Below, piece by piece: positions 25,350 to 34,069 of a stretch of DNA of 64,000 bases. Location: assembly GCF_050487225.1 (NCBI RefSeq), contig NZ_JBKQGY010000001.1:496001-560000 (forward strand). The letters run 5' to 3'. The position numbers and the translations under genes were made by a program. Source of the stretch: Paenalcaligenes sp050487225 (GTDB lineage Bacteria; Pseudomonadota; Gammaproteobacteria; Burkholderiales; Burkholderiaceae_B). Position 1 is the stretch's first letter, and the number at the start of each line of letters is the position of its first letter. The notes beneath the pieces were generated by a model, which was given only the letters and a program-made list of their open reading frames with translations, was not told the origin of the DNA and searched no databases.

Positions 25350-26690
25350 ATGAGACAAAAAACACCGATAGAGGATATCCCTTTAAACAGTTTTCACAAG
25401 AAATTAACGTTTTACTCATCTGGTGGACCATTTTTAGATGGTTACGTTCTGAGCGTAATAGGCGTCGTGATGATGCAGATTACTCAGGACCTGAGCTTAA
25501 CCACGTTTTGGCAAGGGTTGATTGCAGCGTCTGCGCTGATAGGTATTTTTATCGGCGGTTTTCTAGGGGGCATCATTACTGACAGATTGGGTAGGAAAGT
25601 GCTGTACCTGATTGATTTAATTGCCATTATTGGATTCTCAGTAGCACAGTTCTGGGTGGACTCCGCATGGATGTTATTTGTATGGCGTCTATTGCTGGGT
25701 ATTGCCGTAGGGGCGGATTACCCCATCGCTACTGCCTTTCTCACAGAGTTTTTACCTAGAAAATATCGAGGCACCATGATTTCTGTAATGGTGGTGCTGT
25801 GGTTTATGGGGGCTGCATCGGCATATATCGTAGGTGAAATAGCGTTACGTTATGGCGGTGCAGAGGCATGGCGTTGGGTGTTAGCTAGTGCCTTAGTGCC
25901 AGGGGTGATCTTCCTTATGGCTAGATATGGTACCCCCGAGTCACCGCGCTGGTTGCTTAGCAAGGGGCGTGTAGAAGAAGCGGATGCCGTGATCAAAAAA
26001 GTTTATGGCCAACAGTATTCGGTAGAAGATCTTAAAGAGGAGGTGGTGAGTAACGCCAAGAAAATTACGGTGTATGACTTATTCCACTCAGGTTATGGCA
26101 AACGAATGCTTTTCGTGTGTATGTATTGGACGTGCTCGATTATCCCTATTTTTGCCATTTATGCTTTCGCTCCTCAAGTTCTTAAGGCACTGCGTATAAG
26201 TGAAGATATGGCCACTATAGGTTCGGTTTTGATTACGGTGCTGTTTACCGTGGGGTGTATCTTCGCCACGATGCTGATCAATGTTATGGGACGCAAGAAA
26301 ATGTTGTTCCACAGTTTCTTGTGGTCTGGGCTGATGTTGTTCTTGCTAGGGTTGTACCCGAACTCACCATCATCGATTATTTTGCTGTTGTTCTCTGGCT
26401 ATGCGATTTTTGTAGGTGGTACGCAAGTCTTGCTCTATGTATACCCGAACGAACTTTTTCCAACCGAGGTCAGAGCGACGGCTGTGGGCATGGTGACGTC
26501 TATTTCCAGAATTGGTGCAGCAACAGGAACTTATTTAGTGCCCATGTCGTTAGTGGACTTTGGGATTGAGTTCACGATGTTAGTTGCTGCAGGGTTGTCC
26601 CTGATTGGGGTGTGGTCAGCGTGGAAGTTGGCCCCCGATGTGGATGCATTGTCGCTCTCTGATGCTGCAAGCCTGAGTCTTTCCAGATAA
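25350..26690 (+). CDS. MFS metabolite transporter (sugar/aromatic-acid transporter type)
   Basis: A 446-residue permease with about 12 helices. The MFS signature GGIITDRLGRKVLYLID between helices 2 and 3 and PIATAFLTEFLPRKYRG between helices 4 and 5 place it with the YgcS/PcaK-like metabolite:H+ symporters. Perfect GGAGG lies six bases before the ATG. Its place between the oxidoreductase genes and the cupin suggests it imports the substrate of the cluster. Confidence 0.88.
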   Translation: MRQKTPIEDIPLNSFHKKLTFYSSGGPFLDGYVLSVIGVVMMQITQDLSLTTFWQGLIAASALIGIFIGGFLGGIITDRLGRKVLYLIDLIAIIGFSVAQFWVDSAWMLFVWRLLLGIAVGADYPIATAFLTEFLPRKYRGTMISVMVVLWFMGAASAYIVGEIALRYGGAEAWRWVLASALVPGVIFLMARYGTPESPRWLLSKGRVEEADAVIKKVYGQQYSVEDLKEEVVSNAKKITVYDLFHSGYGKRMLFVCMYWTCSIIPIFAIYAFAPQVLKALRISEDMATIGSVLITVLFTVGCIFATMLINVMGRKKMLFHSFLWSGLMLFLLGLYPNSPSSIILLLFSGYAIFVGGTQVLLYVYPNELFPTEVRATAVGMVTSISRIGAATGTYLVPMSLVDFGIEFTMLVAAGLSLIGVWSAWKLAPDVDALSLSDAASLSLSR

Positions 26691-26728
26691 GTATCACTGG
26701 TTAGTTACGTTTAATAATGAGGAAAAAA

Positions 26729-27079
26729 ATGAGTAATCAAGTCGTAGTGATTCGAGCAGTAGAAGCAACGAAAATGGGCGCGGCAGCCCCTGCTAAATTC
26801 CCGCTAGGGGACATCATTGCCATGCAAAGCACGGCGCAAGCGCATGACGTGATAGAAAGTGATGCAATGATAGGCGTATGGGAAAGTACACCAGGGCGAT
26901 TTGAGCGTTTTTTACCCAATCGAGAGTTCAGCTATATCGTGCAAGGCTGGTGCGTGTTTGAACCCGAAGGTTTGGATCCTGTGGAGCTGCATGCGGGTGA
27001 CGCCGTGCTGTTTCCAGCTGATTGCAAAGGCATTTGGGATATCAAAGAAAACTTCAAAAAGACCTATTGCTTGTTCTAA
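26729..27079 (+). CDS. Small cupin protein (DUF861 / EutQ-like)
   Basis: A 116-residue single cupin (WESTPGRFERFLPNREFSYIV, GWCVFEPEGLDPVELHAGD, AVLFPADCKGIWDIKE). Such cupins commonly accompany DAO-type amine oxidases and are thought to bind or rearrange unstable products, but no activity is proven. I chose the ATG at 26729, six bases after GAGG, over the ATG at 26717. It is the last gene of the plus-strand cluster. Confidence 0.85.
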   Translation: MSNQVVVIRAVEATKMGAAAPAKFPLGDIIAMQSTAQAHDVIESDAMIGVWESTPGRFERFLPNREFSYIVQGWCVFEPEGLDPVELHAGDAVLFPADCKGIWDIKENFKKTYCLF

Positions 27080-27091
27080 GGAGTGAAACAT

Positions 27092-27115
27092 AAAAGAGCG
27101 CATGCGCGCTCTTTT
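27092..27115. terminator. Bidirectional terminator between cupin and GlxA-type gene
   Basis: AAAAGAGCGC (27092-27101) and GCGCTCTTTT (27106-27115) form a 10-bp stem with an ATGC loop. The A/T arms serve both convergent genes. Confidence 0.9.
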
Positions 27116-27126
27116 ATAGGGTTAGC

Positions 27127-28161
27127 TTACTTGTCTATTTCGTGACGGCGCTTTCTATATGAATAGGGGGTTTCGCCGTACAGTTTTTTGAACCAAGAAA
27201 TAAAGTGTGACGCATCGGAGAAACCGCACTCCATCGCAATGTTGGTCACGTAGTCGCTGGTGTTAGTCAGTAAAAAACGCGCATGCTCTAACCGTAAACG
27301 TCGCCAGTAACTGGCTGGGGATTCATTCGTGTTCACAGCAAATGCACGATGTAGTTGGCGGGTGTTGGTATCAGCATGATTGGCAACATCCGTCATGGTG
27401 ATTTGACTGCTTAAGTTATCACGCATGTAGGTGATGGCTTTTTTAACTATCTCGTTCTCATAAATATTGGGGTTTTTAAACAAGATAGAGTCAGTGGGGC
27501 CACTTACGCTGGGTTTGTGAGGCAGCAGTAAATAATCCAAGCTTTTCTGCGCACGAACATTGCTGCAGTTCTTGCGTATCAGTGCTGTAGCAAGCCCTAT
27601 GGCAGTACCGCCAGGACACGTGTAAATTCCACCGTCTTCAATAAAGTTGTCATCGATAAGTGCTTTGGCATTCGGGAATTTTTGTTTGAACTCATCAATG
27701 ATGGCGTAGTGTATAGCGCATTTACGTTGATCCAGAATACCTGCTCTACCCAATACAAACGAAGCCGAGCACAGAGCAATAATTGAAATCTTTGCTTCAT
27801 TGATTTGTTGTAACGTCAGTAGCAGCTCCTCTGAGGGGGAGCGCGTTTCAGACAACAAACCACCCGCTAGCACTACATAGTCATAGTTATTAAAAGGGTC
27901 AAAAGTGGTGGTGGGGTGTATGAGCAACCCGCAACTGGCGGTGACCGGTTGGTTATCAAAGGTCATCCAGTCCCATTGGCAGTAAATCTGCTGGCTTCGG
28001 TATTCTTTGTCGGCCGCAAAACGTAAGGATTCCACAAGTCCCGCGACGGGAGCTAAGGTGAACTTATTCATCAAAATAAAGCCGACGCGCATATCGGGCT
28101 GGATGTTTTCCAGATCCTCAATGGCGATGAAATCCCCTAGGGAGGAAGCAAGGTCGTGCAT
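27127..28161 (-). CDS. GlxA-type regulator (DJ-1-like domain plus AraC HTH)
   Basis: A 344-residue regulator. A class-I glutamine-amidotransferase/DJ-1-like ligand domain (about 22-210, with IALCSASFVLGRAG at the elbow) is fused to an AraC double HTH (about 240-338, ITMTDVANHADTNTRQLHRA and VTNIAMECGFSDASHFISWF). Members such as GbdR and CdhR control catabolism of glycine betaine, carnitine and related amines. It is convergent with the flavoenzyme cluster, so it is the best candidate activator of that cluster. Confidence 0.9.
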   Translation of the reverse strand: MHDLASSLGDFIAIEDLENIQPDMRVGFILMNKFTLAPVAGLVESLRFAADKEYRSQQIYCQWDWMTFDNQPVTASCGLLIHPTTTFDPFNNYDYVVLAGGLLSETRSPSEELLLTLQQINEAKISIIALCSASFVLGRAGILDQRKCAIHYAIIDEFKQKFPNAKALIDDNFIEDGGIYTCPGGTAIGLATALIRKNCSNVRAQKSLDYLLLPHKPSVSGPTDSILFKNPNIYENEIVKKAITYMRDNLSSQITMTDVANHADTNTRQLHRAFAVNTNESPASYWRRLRLEHARFLLTNTSDYVTNIAMECGFSDASHFISWFKKLYGETPYSYRKRRHEIDK

Positions 28162-28362
28162 CGTTCATACTGTCTCGGTTAATTATGCAGCCACCTAAAT
28201 CTAGATGGCAGTGTTTTTTTATGGCTGCTGACACAAGAGGTGAGTGATGGCCTGTGTCATTACACACCAGTATACTGCGCGCTTTTCGCTAGTGTGTCAG
28301 TGTACGTATCAGCCGTGTAACGACTACCGTAATAAGGCTGCTTACGGTGGGCAATACACAAA

Positions 28363-28392
28363 AAAACGGCACTTACTTTCAAGTGCCGTTTT
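28363..28392 (-). terminator. Terminator after the siderophore receptor gene
   Basis: AAAACGGCACTT (28363-28374) and AAGTGCCGTTTT (28381-28392) form a 12-bp stem with a 6-base loop. On the minus strand it is followed by a T run. Confidence 0.9.
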
Positions 28393-28418
28393 AGGGTGCA
28401 TGAGAACCTAACTACGGT

Positions 28419-30689
28419 TTAGAACTTCGCCCGTAGGTTCAGCATAAAGCTGCGTGGTTCGCCGTAAATCAACCCGTTGTAAAAACCAAATTGTCGGTAA
28501 TAGGTTTTATCAAAGAGGTTGTTGATGTGCGCGCTTAGACTGAAGTTTTTATTCAGGTCGTAGCGAGCCATCACGTTGGTAAGCATGTAGCCTGATTGAC
28601 GTATGGGGCTATTGTCAAACTTGCCATTACCTAGAGGGCGACCGGGCATAGGCGTACTGGTAGTAGAGCTGTTGTAGCTGATGCTAGTACCCAGAGTCAG
28701 TTTGTCGGACAGTATGTCAGGTCTGTAGGTGGTGCTTAGCCTTACGCTGTGTCGAGGGTCTTCACGTGGGCTGCCGTTAGCGTTAGGGTCTACAACGTTC
28801 ATGTAGGTATAGCCAGCGTAGATGTTCCAGCGGCTGCTAATAGCACCGGCTACTTGCAAATCTATACCAGTGGATTTCACGCCAGTGGCATTTGCTACAT
28901 AGGCTTGATCGCCGGTATCCTGCACGGTGTTGTCGTCATCTGCTTTAGCAACGTTTTTTTGTTGGGCATGGAAGATGGCTACGGTAGTAGACAGCGTGTC
29001 ATCTAACCAACTGCTTTTGATACCTGCTTCATAGCTAGCACCGCGTATGGGTTTGATGACGTTGCCGCCAACATCGCGCTGGCTTTGCGGTTTAAAGACA
29101 TCAGTGTAACTGCTGTAAAGCGTGTGGTTAGGGGTGATGTCAAAGGTCAGACCCAGATAGGGTGTCCAGACTTTTTTGTCCAATTCTGCACGACGGTCAC
29201 TACGTACATCGTCTTTGTCGTAGTCGTGAGCGTAGGTTTTGTAGTGGCTGTAACGTGAGCCCAGAATAACCTTCAGTTGATCAGTCAGCTCTAGTCTAGT
29301 TGCCAGATAGGCACCGTAGTTAGTCGTGGTGGTGACACCGCGAGCATTGGTTCTGAAGGTTTGTGGTGCACCGAACTCATCACCATTCCAGGTTTGCCAG
29401 TTCGTGGGCAAGTCTAAACGGTATTGGCAGCCTCGGGCGGGGACGATGCCATCAATATGGCAGTTGCCCAAAGCACCGCTAAATTGGTAGGAGGTTTCTT
29501 CGGTGCGTTGGCCATTTAACCCGATAATCAGCTCATGCTCTCTGCCTAATAGCTGGAATGGGCCGTTAATGTTCATTGAGAACGCATGTTGGCGGGTCTC
29601 GCTCTCGGAGTGCAAGCTATTTAGGTACGCAAGGCCAGAGTCTTTATCAAAGAAGCCCCATGTGGAACCGGCGCTGTTTGCTTTCAGTACCCCAAAACTG
29701 TTGACGCTATCCAGATGACTGTAGCTGTAGTTCGCGCCCAGATTCCAACCACCTCCCAAGTTTTGGTCTAGGTTTGCAAACCAGGTAGAGTTTTTACGTT
29801 GGGTGTGGCTCCAGTCTGTGACGGGGTGAAAGCGTCTATCAAAGTCGGTCTCACTGCCATCGGCAAACCAAATAGGAACGTTAGTCCCCCATGAGGTGCC
29901 TTTGTGTTTTTTGTAATCGTATTCATAGCCCGCCGTGATGCTGGTGTTGGGCGATAGGTCATAGGTCAGCGTGGCCAACACACCTAGCGTTCTAGGGTGC
30001 TCATTGTTGCGGAAGGTATTGCTGTTATCACCACTGACAATTAAGCGCGCACGCAAGTCGCCGTCTGTAGACAGCGGGGTGTTGATGTCACCCATCACGC
30101 GCTGCTTGCGCCAGCTACCTACCTCTACTTCGCCGATGACTTGGAAGTCTCGTAGCGCTTTTTTACGCGATAAGCTGACGGTGGCTGATGGGTCACCTGT
30201 GCCGCCTAACAAGCCATTGGCGCCACGTAGAATGGTGACGTTCTCGTAGAGATCCATGTTGATGGTGCCACCAATGCCAGAGAAGCCTGACTCACCATTG
30301 AATTCCAGCCCATCGATTCGGTAATTGGTGATGTTAAAACCACGCGCTCTATAGGTGGTACGCGAGCCAATATCCACTTCGTTAACCGTAATACCAGACA
30401 CAGAAAGCAGGGCGTCATCCAACGTTTGGATGTTTTCGTCTTCTAGCTGCTGCCTAGTAATGTTGGTAATAGCTTGAGGGGTTTCTTTTTCTTCTAGGTT
30501 CAAACCAGTAGCGCTGCGGCTATAGGTTTGCTGATAGCTGTCTTCGGGATCAAGGTTCTCATGCCCTTTAATCGTAATGCTTTTAAGGGTGTGCGGGGAC
30601 TCTTGAGCCAGAACACTGTGGCCAGACATGGCCAGCATCACCAAGGCGACCAGTGGTTTTAGCGTAACGCTAGATAAGGGTGACGGCAA
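28419..30689 (-). CDS. TonB-dependent ferric-siderophore receptor
   Basis: A 756-residue outer-membrane receptor. Signal peptide cleavage is likely after VLA (residue about 28). The plug domain (about 60-170) follows, with TPQAITNITRQQLED and DALLSVSGITVNEVDIGSR typical of the FhuE/FpvA/FauA hydroxamate-type subgroup. The 22-strand barrel ends in aromatic F (NLRAKF). No N-terminal signalling domain is present, so regulation is not via an anti-sigma factor. The start is TTG with AGGAG seven bases upstream. A Fur box precedes it, and a two-component system is divergent. Confidence 0.92.
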   Translation of the reverse strand: MPSPLSSVTLKPLVALVMLAMSGHSVLAQESPHTLKSITIKGHENLDPEDSYQQTYSRSATGLNLEEKETPQAITNITRQQLEDENIQTLDDALLSVSGITVNEVDIGSRTTYRARGFNITNYRIDGLEFNGESGFSGIGGTINMDLYENVTILRGANGLLGGTGDPSATVSLSRKKALRDFQVIGEVEVGSWRKQRVMGDINTPLSTDGDLRARLIVSGDNSNTFRNNEHPRTLGVLATLTYDLSPNTSITAGYEYDYKKHKGTSWGTNVPIWFADGSETDFDRRFHPVTDWSHTQRKNSTWFANLDQNLGGGWNLGANYSYSHLDSVNSFGVLKANSAGSTWGFFDKDSGLAYLNSLHSESETRQHAFSMNINGPFQLLGREHELIIGLNGQRTEETSYQFSGALGNCHIDGIVPARGCQYRLDLPTNWQTWNGDEFGAPQTFRTNARGVTTTTNYGAYLATRLELTDQLKVILGSRYSHYKTYAHDYDKDDVRSDRRAELDKKVWTPYLGLTFDITPNHTLYSSYTDVFKPQSQRDVGGNVIKPIRGASYEAGIKSSWLDDTLSTTVAIFHAQQKNVAKADDDNTVQDTGDQAYVANATGVKSTGIDLQVAGAISSRWNIYAGYTYMNVVDPNANGSPREDPRHSVRLSTTYRPDILSDKLTLGTSISYNSSTTSTPMPGRPLGNGKFDNSPIRQSGYMLTNVMARYDLNKNFSLSAHINNLFDKTYYRQFGFYNGLIYGEPRSFMLNLRAKF

Positions 30690-30706
30690 AGCTTAACTCC
30701 TAATAT

Positions 30707-30725
30707 AATAATGAGAATAATTCTT
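30707..30725. promoter_or_regulatory. Fur box upstream of siderophore receptor
   Basis: This 19-bp site, AATAATGAGAATAATTCTT, matches the classical Fur consensus at 14 of 19 positions. It lies 18 bases before the receptor start, where repressor binding would block transcription under iron sufficiency. It could also affect the divergent response regulator gene. Confidence 0.75.
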
Positions 30726-30806
30726 GTTTGCCGTAAGGTTAGCGTGTATGGTTTTAGGCTGTGTTGTGACGTGTATTGAAACGCAGCTGAATTGTATTGG
30801 TATGTA

Positions 30807-31568
30807 ATGGACGAACAAAAAAATAAACAACGGCACGTATTAATTATTGAAGATGATCTGGAGTTGGCCGAGTTAGTCGCGCAGGAACTTAGGTTTGGCG
30901 GCTTCAAAACGCATATAGCACAAAGTGGCAGAGAAGCCGCTAAGCTATTGAAAGAACAAACGATTGCATTGGTTTTGTTAGATTTGATGCTGCCAGGTGA
31001 GGATGGGCTAGAAATATGCAAACAGATTCGTCGCGGCGAGCATTCACCTGCCATCATCATGGTGACGGCGCGTGGTGAGCTTGTAGATAAAGTGACTGGC
31101 TTAGAGTTGGGCGCAGACGACTATGTGGTTAAGCCCTTTGAAGCCCGTGAACTGCTTGCACGCTGTAAAGCGGTGATGCGTAGGCAGGGAGGGGGGCGTG
31201 CTACGACGCATACGGCGGAGGAGCAGCCAGTGACCGAACCTGTGCGCTATGGCTTTTTAGGGTGGTCTCTGGACATAAAAGCCAGACAGCTTTACTCCCC
31301 TGAGGGGGTAATGATCTCGCTGCCTAATTCAGACTTTCATGTGTTAGCGGCATTGGTAGAGTCTCCCGGCAAGGTGTTAAGCAGAGCGCTACTGCTGGAA
31401 AGAGCATTTAGTCGCAGCATGAGCTATGAGGATCGTGCGGTCGACGTTTGCATTAGCCGCTTGCGCCAGCATTTGGAAAAAGACCGCTCTAAACCTGAGC
31501 TGATCAGAACGGTGCGTAATGAAGGCTATGTGCTGTATGTAGACCCCGCACACATTACAGTGCAGTAA
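30807..31568 (+). CDS. OmpR-family response regulator
   Basis: A 253-residue regulator with a receiver domain (ED-D triad, phospho-acceptor D59 in LVLLDLMLPGEDG, KPFEARELLAR) and a C-terminal winged helix (about 150-250, DRAVDVCISRLRQHLE, IRTVRNEGYVL). Start at the ATG 30807; a TTG at 30792 is in frame. It overlaps the kinase gene by one base and is divergent from a siderophore receptor, as expected of a PfeR-like activator; the link is inference. Confidence 0.9.
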   Translation: MDEQKNKQRHVLIIEDDLELAELVAQELRFGGFKTHIAQSGREAAKLLKEQTIALVLLDLMLPGEDGLEICKQIRRGEHSPAIIMVTARGELVDKVTGLELGADDYVVKPFEARELLARCKAVMRRQGGGRATTHTAEEQPVTEPVRYGFLGWSLDIKARQLYSPEGVMISLPNSDFHVLAALVESPGKVLSRALLLERAFSRSMSYEDRAVDVCISRLRQHLEKDRSKPELIRTVRNEGYVLYVDPAHITVQ

Positions 31569-33010
31569 TGGTGGGTATGTTGCGTGCTAAAGCGAGGAAT
31601 CTAGCAGCTACGCTATATAGATGCGCGTATTTCTTTTATCCCGAACGGTTGCGCAGCAAGATTACGCTTGTTGCGGTAGTGGGTTTGTTTCTGGCTCAGG
31701 CGCTCACCAGCACGATGTGGTCGCAGATGCGACAGCAAGCGCTGGTAGAAACGCCTGCGCGTATTGCGGCAGTGCGTTTCTCGGATTGGTATTTGCATGC
31801 AGAGTCGCAGATAAAGTTAGGGCAACCCATTAGCCACGAGTGGTTAAATGGCATTTATGCCGTACAGCGTAGTCAGTCTTTGCCACCCGATTATGAGTCG
31901 AATATACACGACGATCTGGTGTCTTTCTTTGGCAATATCATTCAGGAAAGAACAGGTGCTTGCGATGGTTTTAGGCTGATTTCCGCCAACAAAGTACAGA
32001 GCACCAAAGCGGATAGTAATGGTTTTTTTGCCATGTTCTCTGAAGGGTTGGACTTGGTGGATGTGTCTTTCGTAGCAGTGTTTAGGCTATCAAATGGGCA
32101 ACTGTGGCAACTGCAAGTCACGGAAAACCAAGGGTGGAGCTCTATAGGAACGGTAGAGCTGATTTATGACTATTTCCTACGTATCTACTTTTTTAGATTA
32201 GTGCTGGTGGTGCTGGCACTAACGCTATGCCTGAACTTCATCTTTAGGCCGTTAAAAAAGCTAGAAAAAAGCGTGCAAGAAATGGATGTGAATAGGCATC
32301 AAGAGACCATTCAATTAGGCGGCTCCAAAGAGTTTAAACACTTGGGCGATGCCTTTAATAGCATGGTAGAACGCTTACACAAGCACATAGAAGAACGTTC
32401 TTATTTCTTTAGTGCGGTATCACATGATTTGCGTACCCCTATAACGCGTTTGGGTTTGCGGGTGCAGCAGGTGGATGACGTGGTGCTAAGAAAGAACCTT
32501 AGCCGCGATATAGAGCAGTTAAATGAATTGGTGAATTCCACGTTAGAGCTGATGCGTTTTCAAACCTCTACCGAGGACTGTGTGGCGGTGGATGTAGGGG
32601 CTTTAGTGACAGCAGTGAGTGTGAACAGACAAGACCTAGGTGAGTCTATTGTGCTGGAGGACGTGGAGCCCGCCACGCTCACAGTACAAATTCAACGGTT
32701 GCGGCGGTGTGTTGAAAACCTGATTTCTAATGGTTTACGTTATGGCTCCAATGTGCGCGTGCGTGCCTATAAAAGCGCAGAGGAATACATTATTGCTGTG
32801 TCGGATGAGGGGGCAGGTATTCCGCTAGACGAACAAGCTAAGGTGCTGCGTCCTTACTATCGCATAGAAACCTCACGCAATCGTCAGACTGGTGGCTATG
32901 GGTTGGGCTTGAGCATTTGTGATGAAGTGATGCGTGCGCATGGTGGAAGCATTCAATTCATTTCCGATAGAGGGCGCTTCTGCGTGTGCTTGCATTTACC
33001 CTTGCCCTAG
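31568..33010 (+). CDS. Sensor histidine kinase (EnvZ-like)
   Basis: A 480-residue inner-membrane kinase. Two transmembrane helices (about 32-52 and 210-232) flank a roughly 155-residue periplasmic sensor. A HAMP linker, then HisKA with H286 (AVSHDLRTPITRLG), the N box (VENLISNGLRYG) and G boxes (DEGAGIP, GYGLGLSI) follow. The start overlaps the response regulator stop (TAATG). The sensor sequence is not recognisable to me; an iron or siderophore signal is plausible from the neighbourhood. Confidence 0.9.
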   Translation: MVGMLRAKARNLAATLYRCAYFFYPERLRSKITLVAVVGLFLAQALTSTMWSQMRQQALVETPARIAAVRFSDWYLHAESQIKLGQPISHEWLNGIYAVQRSQSLPPDYESNIHDDLVSFFGNIIQERTGACDGFRLISANKVQSTKADSNGFFAMFSEGLDLVDVSFVAVFRLSNGQLWQLQVTENQGWSSIGTVELIYDYFLRIYFFRLVLVVLALTLCLNFIFRPLKKLEKSVQEMDVNRHQETIQLGGSKEFKHLGDAFNSMVERLHKHIEERSYFFSAVSHDLRTPITRLGLRVQQVDDVVLRKNLSRDIEQLNELVNSTLELMRFQTSTEDCVAVDVGALVTAVSVNRQDLGESIVLEDVEPATLTVQIQRLRRCVENLISNGLRYGSNVRVRAYKSAEEYIIAVSDEGAGIPLDEQAKVLRPYYRIETSRNRQTGGYGLGLSICDEVMRAHGGSIQFISDRGRFCVCLHLPLP

Positions 33011-33074
33011 AGCGAGCTGGCCTCGTACACTGAATTGTCACTTGTTTTTCTGCTACCTACCTAACTCCTACATT

Positions 33075-33995
33075 ATGATCGTCCGTCCAGCCTCTCGTTC
33101 CCCTTGGTTGATGCTATTCACCTTAAAAGGCTCCATTGTTTCTATTGTGTGGCGACGCGTAGTGGCGATGATGCTGTTGGCGACGGTGGTGGTGTTTTTT
33201 GAGTATAAGTACGCCATGGATACGGCCGGACTGGGGGCTGTACCACTGATGCTAGTGGGTTTGACACTGGCGATTTTCTTGGGCTTCAGAAACAGCGTGG
33301 CGTACGAGCGTTGGTGGGAAGCGCGCACCTTGTGGGGTGAACTGTTGATCGTGACACGTAATCTCACACGCCAAACCTTAAGTTTTACCGACAACGTGCC
33401 AGAGGAACAAAAGCGAGCATTAGCCCATAGGTTGGTGGCGTTTTCCCATGCGTTGCGCCATAAATTGCGCGCTAGTAATCCTACTGCTGATTTGAGTCGT
33501 TGGTTGGGCGAAGAAAACGCACAGCGTTGCTTGGCAGCTTCTAATCCTCCCAATGTGGTGTTAGGCGAGCTAGGCCATGCCTACGCACAACTACGACGTG
33601 AAGGTCAGATGGATAACATCTTGTTTGCGGATGTAGATAAACAGCTAAATAGGCTGTCCTATATAGCAGGGGGCTGCGAGCGCATCACAAGTACGCCTAT
33701 GCCTTTTGCCTATATTTTGTTGCTGCACCGTACGGTCTATATCTATTGTTTTTTATTGCCATTTTGCTTGGTGGGCAGCTTAGGGTGGATGACGCCTATT
33801 ATGGTGGGCGTGTTGTCGTATACCTTTTTTGGGCTGGACGCCTTGGGCGAGCAAATTGAAGAGCCTTTTGGCATGCTGCCAAATAATCTTCCTTTGGATT
33901 CGTTATGCCGCACTATAGAAATTAGCGTGGCCGAGCTCTTGGGCGATGATGAGATACCAGCACCTATACGTCCATTTGACGGCGTGCTGATGTGA
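33075..33995 (+). CDS. Bestrophin-family membrane channel protein
   Basis: A 306-residue protein of the bacterial bestrophin (UPF0187) family. Typical features are the N-terminal SIVWRRVVAMMLLATVVVF, LGFRNSVAYERWWEARTLWG, and the C-terminal PLMVGVLSYTFFGLDALGEQ-like segment with EQIEEPFG. Homologues are pentameric anion or cation channels. I chose the ATG at 33075; the frame is open back into the kinase gene without support. No clear link to iron uptake. Confidence 0.88.
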   Translation: MIVRPASRSPWLMLFTLKGSIVSIVWRRVVAMMLLATVVVFFEYKYAMDTAGLGAVPLMLVGLTLAIFLGFRNSVAYERWWEARTLWGELLIVTRNLTRQTLSFTDNVPEEQKRALAHRLVAFSHALRHKLRASNPTADLSRWLGEENAQRCLAASNPPNVVLGELGHAYAQLRREGQMDNILFADVDKQLNRLSYIAGGCERITSTPMPFAYILLLHRTVYIYCFLLPFCLVGSLGWMTPIMVGVLSYTFFGLDALGEQIEEPFGMLPNNLPLDSLCRTIEISVAELLGDDEIPAPIRPFDGVLM

Positions 33996-34069
33996 TTGCT
34001 TAATTCGTTCGCTGATAGCCTCTACGGCACATCGTTAGACTAGAAGTCTGATTGCATGCAATGAGAGAG

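Noticed and set aside
32934..33074. Upstream extension of the bestrophin-like protein into the kinase gene
   Set aside because: It overlaps the conserved kinase C-terminus in another frame; the ATG at 33075 gives the family N-terminus.
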